From Ascidia mentula (lineage: Eukaryota; Chordata; Ascidiacea; Phlebobranchia; Ascidiidae): a DNA stretch of 64,000 bases. The notes beneath the pieces were generated by a model, which searched no databases, was not told the DNA's origin, and worked only from the letters and a program-made list of their open reading frames with translations. This document shows positions 60,068 to 64,000 of this stretch, piece after piece. A program made the translations under genes and the position numbers. Position 1 is the stretch's first letter, and each line of letters opens with the position of its first letter. The stretch spans positions 2,175,001 through 2,239,000 of the forward strand of contig OX387197.1 of NCBI GenBank assembly GCA_947561715.1, read 5' to 3'.

Positions 60068-60200
60068 GCACTGATTTCCACTTTGTGGTACCGTTTCGGT
60101 CAACGTCGATCTGTTGGGTACCCTTTACTGAGTACCAAACAACAGAGACGAATCACTGTGGAGGGCACTATGGCCAAACGGGTCTGCTTGGTAACCGATA
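60068..60200. repeat. Dispersed repeat, copy upstream of gene 7
   Basis: TTTCCACTTTGTGGTACC, GTCAACGTCGATCTGTTGGG and CACTATGGCCAAACG in the same order as at 25235-25435. The related copy in gene 6 (52520-52720) lacks a clean middle block. Confidence 0.6.
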
Positions 60201-60589
60201 GCGCAAAAGGCAAAAACACATAAAATATTAGACTATTCACAAACTCTTAATTTTTAATCTTAATTTTTCAATCAGGTTATTTCCCTATTTTGCTGTCGTT
60301 TGTGCAATCATGTGGAACGCAAATCGAATTAAAAGAGAAAAAAATATTCTTAACCAAACAAAAAATTTGACTAAAATTTTGCAATAAATAATCATTCACG
60401 TAATATGTAAAGGTATACTTTCAGTTACAAAAACTAACATTTGTAGTTTGGCCACTAGCAAATTTCTCTTAAAAATGCCTGTATTACAGAAAGTTAAAAA
60501 AATCTCCTAAAGTTGGCGAAACTGTGATGATTAGTTACCATTGCCTTCCTTTTCCTCCAATGATTTGCTTCCAGTGGCGACTCGTGGTG

Positions 60590-62230
60590 GGCACTGTGGA
60601 ACTGCAGCATCCCCTTCCCTACTTCGAAAACATTTAAAATGATCCGTATGCGTATTGTTAATCTGCGTAGGTTTGATTTACTTTGGTTGGTTTTCTATCG
60701 TTTGTTAAAATTTATTGCATTATTGTGGGAAGTAAATTATTCCTGTTATATCACGCACGGTTGACCTTGCAGCTACCAGCGTGAGTAAAAGAAACCTAAT
60801 TTTGGTTAACGTCAAACGACCCGCGTCGGGTTTAACAACGCGGCTTTCTTTAACACGGGTATATTTAGTACAAGATCAACTGCCGAAAATGTTCATAAAA
60901 ACTGAACGGCAGACGTACGGAACTGTTATTCGGGCAAGCCTAAACATCATCCAAAAATTTGGAAGTTACGTTAACACAAACACTGTAAACGTGAAACATC
61001 ACATGAATCTGGAAACCAAGCTTAGGCTAAGTTTGTGCTCGTACCGGTTAAGCAGCGTCAGTAAACAAACGAAGACTGATCTTCTGGCATAAATTTAACG
61101 TATTGTATTCTTCCGCCGTTTCGTCTGCCACACAGCAAGACTTCATCTAGGTATCGCATTTCAAACGTAAACCACACAACAACATTTAAAAGCGCAAAAA
61201 GAAAGAGGGACACGTTAACACCTCTAACACACGAAGATATTGTTGTCTACGTCTTAGTCATGGCTAAAATAGGCAGTTTACCTAAAATAACGCCATATGC
61301 GTCCAAAGAAATAAATCCAACACAAACCATCGTCCAGATCTCCAGTTTAAAACACAGCATACATGTCAAAGCTCGGTCACAACTACAATGCGAGCGTATC
61401 GCTCAGATTTCGAAACAATGGGTGTGACGTACAAACGGTGCATTGTTACGCATTTACAACAACGTGGTCAAGACAACAGCTCACAGCAGCGCTATCAGCG
61501 AGAATTTACACCCTCCTCCGCCAAAATGGGAATTAAGTCAATTTTAATTCAAATAAATTTTACCACAATTAGAAAAGACTGAATATTATACATGGTAACA
61601 TCAACAGCAAGCTATGGGAACCACACTAAAAAGTACAAGTTCAATATTTTACAAGCAGTAGATTCGAGCGATGAGTGCATCGGGTTCAGCTCTGTTTGTC
61701 TGTTAAACATCTCCCTCGTTTCTGGCCATACCGTGCTTGTCATGAAACAATTCTTCAAATTCGACCCAAAATTTTTGCCCTCAGTTGTGTGAATTGGTCC
61801 ATCATGATGACGATATTGTCTGCAGAAAAGTATATTTTATCATGCCACATTTGCTTGGACACGATACAACGTGGGTACTATCGCACCCAAAGAAGACCAA
61901 CTAGTCGGCCAGAAATTGTACCGCCCTATAACGGCGGCGAATGTAGCAGTCGGTTGGCGCTGTCACGGTAGGTGGCAGTCCAACGCTCGGATTGATCTTC
62001 AGCAAATGATTCGGGGTGAGGGGCAAGTCCTCTTCAGCTTTCAGTGGAACGTCGGTTAGTGGCCGCGAATTCACCATGTTTTAACCTCCAACAACAGGTT
62101 ATGAATAACCAAAGGCCTTTTTGGGAGTATCGGCAAAATTCTTCGGCTTGAAGCGGAAATGGCTAAAGAAAACTATTAATCTGCCCTTAATTCCAAATTC
62201 TCTAATGACGCGCTCGGCACGAACAAAAGA
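60590..62230 (-). mobile_element. BEL/Pao-type LTR retroelement fossil, spacer 3
   Basis: Near copy of the spacer 2 remnant, with the integrase C-terminal piece on the minus strand near 61940-62080. The stretch 61660-62520 is almost identical to 55010-55860, which points to a recent duplication of the whole spacer. Broken, several breaks. Confidence 0.6.
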
Positions 62231-62302
62231 AAACAATTGCACAAAGTTTCCTTTTCTATTCTAATCTTGCATAAAATTTATAAACGACACAACTTACCAC
62301 CA

Positions 62303-62388
62303 CAATTCTTGTGATCATTAACATTTTTCCAACGCAAAACATCCACAACTTTTATTTCGGGCTAAATCCTGCTATTTAAAACGAACTG
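62303..62388 (-). pseudogene. Relic exon of a BTB-Kelch gene, spacer 3
   Basis: Same sequence as the relic at 55645-55730: KVVDVLRWKNVNDHKNCG and donor GTAAGT on the minus strand. Confidence 0.55.
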
Positions 62389-62539
62389 TCACGAAACAAA
62401 ACATTTGTCCAAACAAAATAGCCGTCAAAATGTCAAATTAATTTACATTTATGTTTTTTACCGACGCAGGCATGGAGTGGGCCTTGTATAAAATACCGTT
62501 TGGGGGGATTCAATCTTGAAATTTTCAGCAAAATTTTCT

Positions 62540-62900
62540 CTAATTATCAAACCTAGTCCGAAACACCCTGAAATTCGCCATTGCAACAGTCCACTGGTCC
62601 CTGCCCATTCAAATTTACCCCTTGTATCTTTGATCGAGTAGGGTATTTTCCGCAGTCGAAAATACTAAATACAAATGTTGATGTGATGTCATACAAGAAA
62701 ACATTATAGCTTGAATGCAATTTCCTAGACTGGCAGCAATAACCTCTCTTGTGGTTATTATTTAAAAACAATTCAAACGTATTGGCGTCCCATGCAAAAA
62801 TCCCACCAAACATACTCTTTAAACATGATCTCCCATATTTGTAAGCCGTTGGTGCATATTTGAGAACCAACCTTCAAGAATGAAACAAAAATAACTCAGA
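62540..62900 (-). other. Conserved Cys-rich spacer block, copy 3
   Basis: Open minus-strand stretch of 105 codons (62870-62553) with FDCGKYPTRSKI and GPVDCCNGEFQ. Longest of the three copies. No family recognised. Confidence 0.4.
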
Positions 62901-63426
62901 AAATGCGCATGATTAAAATAGATTTATTTTCAGAGAGTTCACTACATACAATATCTGCAATAAAAAGCGTGATACAATCAACATTTTGGCACTAAGGTAA
63001 TTAGAGATAATGGTAGCTTAACTGGTCAATTTGCTTGGTTTTTGTGTTGTCTTATCGTAGTTACGGGGACTCCTACTGAAGTTTGATAAGAGATAAAACC
63101 ACATGTACATAATCAAAGTAATGATTTCTCTAGTTCAGTTTTGGAAATTCAGAAAATGAGTTCCAATTAAAAACATAAAATTTATAATCTCACACATAAT
63201 TTTTTGACATTCAACAACATATGATACAACAAAAAGGGTACAAATCAAAAGTACATTATTTTTTATGGTTACAATAGCCTACACATAAATGCCACCTAAT
63301 AATTTTTTTGCATAAATCAAAACATTCAATACATTTTTTTAAATCTGCCTTGGCTGCCATAAAACATGATTTTAATCAAGTTAAAAGTTACATGTGTAGA
63401 AGGAAACAGTGTAGCTTCTTGGTGAT

Positions 63427-64000
63427 TCAGTCCATAGAAAAAATGTGTTTGAAATCCCCTTCATTTTCAATACTGGTTATAATGCTCCATGTTTTCCGTG
63501 CCATGCTGAACTCCTTTAACAACCACCCTTCAAAAACACTGTTTACAAAAAAAGAATTAAGTAAGAAAATTTCCAAAACAAGTTAACGTCTATATGAAGA
63601 GCTTTTTGTGATGGTGTACCTTTGCATTACAGCTACAATGTTTCCATTCACAAAACAAGCATCTTTCACAGAACGTATTCCTAGCATTTCACTCAACTTC
63701 TCAGCTTTCTTGTTTCGGGTATTATACATCCAAAGACTGAACTTCTTACCTCCATCTATTTAAAACATTTTATAAGAAAGTTTAATTGCAGATCAATTGT
63801 TAAACAAACCATCAGCAAACAAGTACAAATCCCCATCCTGTTCTAAAGCTTTTTTTACATTGTCCACTTGTTTTGGTATTTGTTGTAATGTTGATTCATA
63901 ATAATGCCATGAGGGAAAGAACCAAACACCTTCATAAAAAATCATCTTGAGGGTTAAAGGTGGCACTTCAATTTTAACACTTCTGTCACCTGAAGTGGCA
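63427..64000 (-). CDS. BTB-Kelch gene 8, 3' part only
   Basis: The C-terminal end of a fifth KLHL-type gene; the rest lies beyond the right edge. Exons: edge of window to about 63985, about 63936-63808 (VWFFPSWHYYESTLQQIPKQ), about 63753-63620 (KFSLWMYNTRNKKAEKLSEM, NGNIVAVMQR) and about 63540-63427 (GWLLKEFSMARKTWSIITS, stop after HIFSMD). Almost the same as the end of gene 6, so it is the partner of gene 7 in a duplicated pair, as gene 6 is of gene 5. Confidence 0.82.

Overview
The window looks like nuclear DNA of an AT-rich, compact invertebrate genome. Genes are split into many short exons with GT-AG and some GC-AG introns of roughly 50-600 bp, and a tRNA-like SINE, Penelope-like elements and LTR-element fossils are present. 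An ascidian tunicate (Ciona-like) is my best guess, from gene density, base composition and repeat types; I cannot confirm the species from the sequence alone.

Left part (1-26706, plus strand): three head-to-tail paralogues of an unusual gene that joins a protein kinase domain to a Kelch propeller through a long linker. The linker is encoded by an array of short, symmetrical phase 1-1 exons (51-117 bp; 13, 6 and 11 exons in genes 1, 2 and 3). Gene 2 (10144-16470) is complete: my exon joins stay in frame for 830 residues. Gene 1 (553-7313) enters from outside the window and loses its last Kelch exons where a Ty3/gypsy-type fossil lies. Gene 3 (19729-26706) is complete except for a one-base phase problem at its fifth Kelch exon.

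Right part (27767-64000, minus strand): five BTB-BACK-Kelch (KLHL-type) genes in tandem, convergent with the kinase-Kelch array. Genes 4, 6 and 8 are one subtype and genes 5 and 7 a second, near-identical pair, so a two-gene unit with its spacer seems to have been duplicated. A nearly 4.7 kb Penelope-like insertion (two near-identical head-to-tail copies, the second with an open 799-residue reverse transcriptase/GIY-YIG frame) interrupts a Kelch exon of gene 4. The spacers at 43-50, 53-57 and 60-63 kb hold antisense BEL/Pao-type fossils, a conserved unidentified Cys-rich block, a relic Kelch-gene exon in two of them, and in one case a GIY-YIG coding unit between 79-bp inverted repeats.

By family knowledge, BTB-Kelch proteins are substrate adaptors of Cullin-3 ubiquitin ligases, and Kelch propellers bind protein partners. 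A kinase carrying a Kelch propeller on a variable linker, next to an expanding BTB-Kelch array, suggests two ways of bringing an enzyme to propeller-bound targets. That the two arrays work together is inference only.
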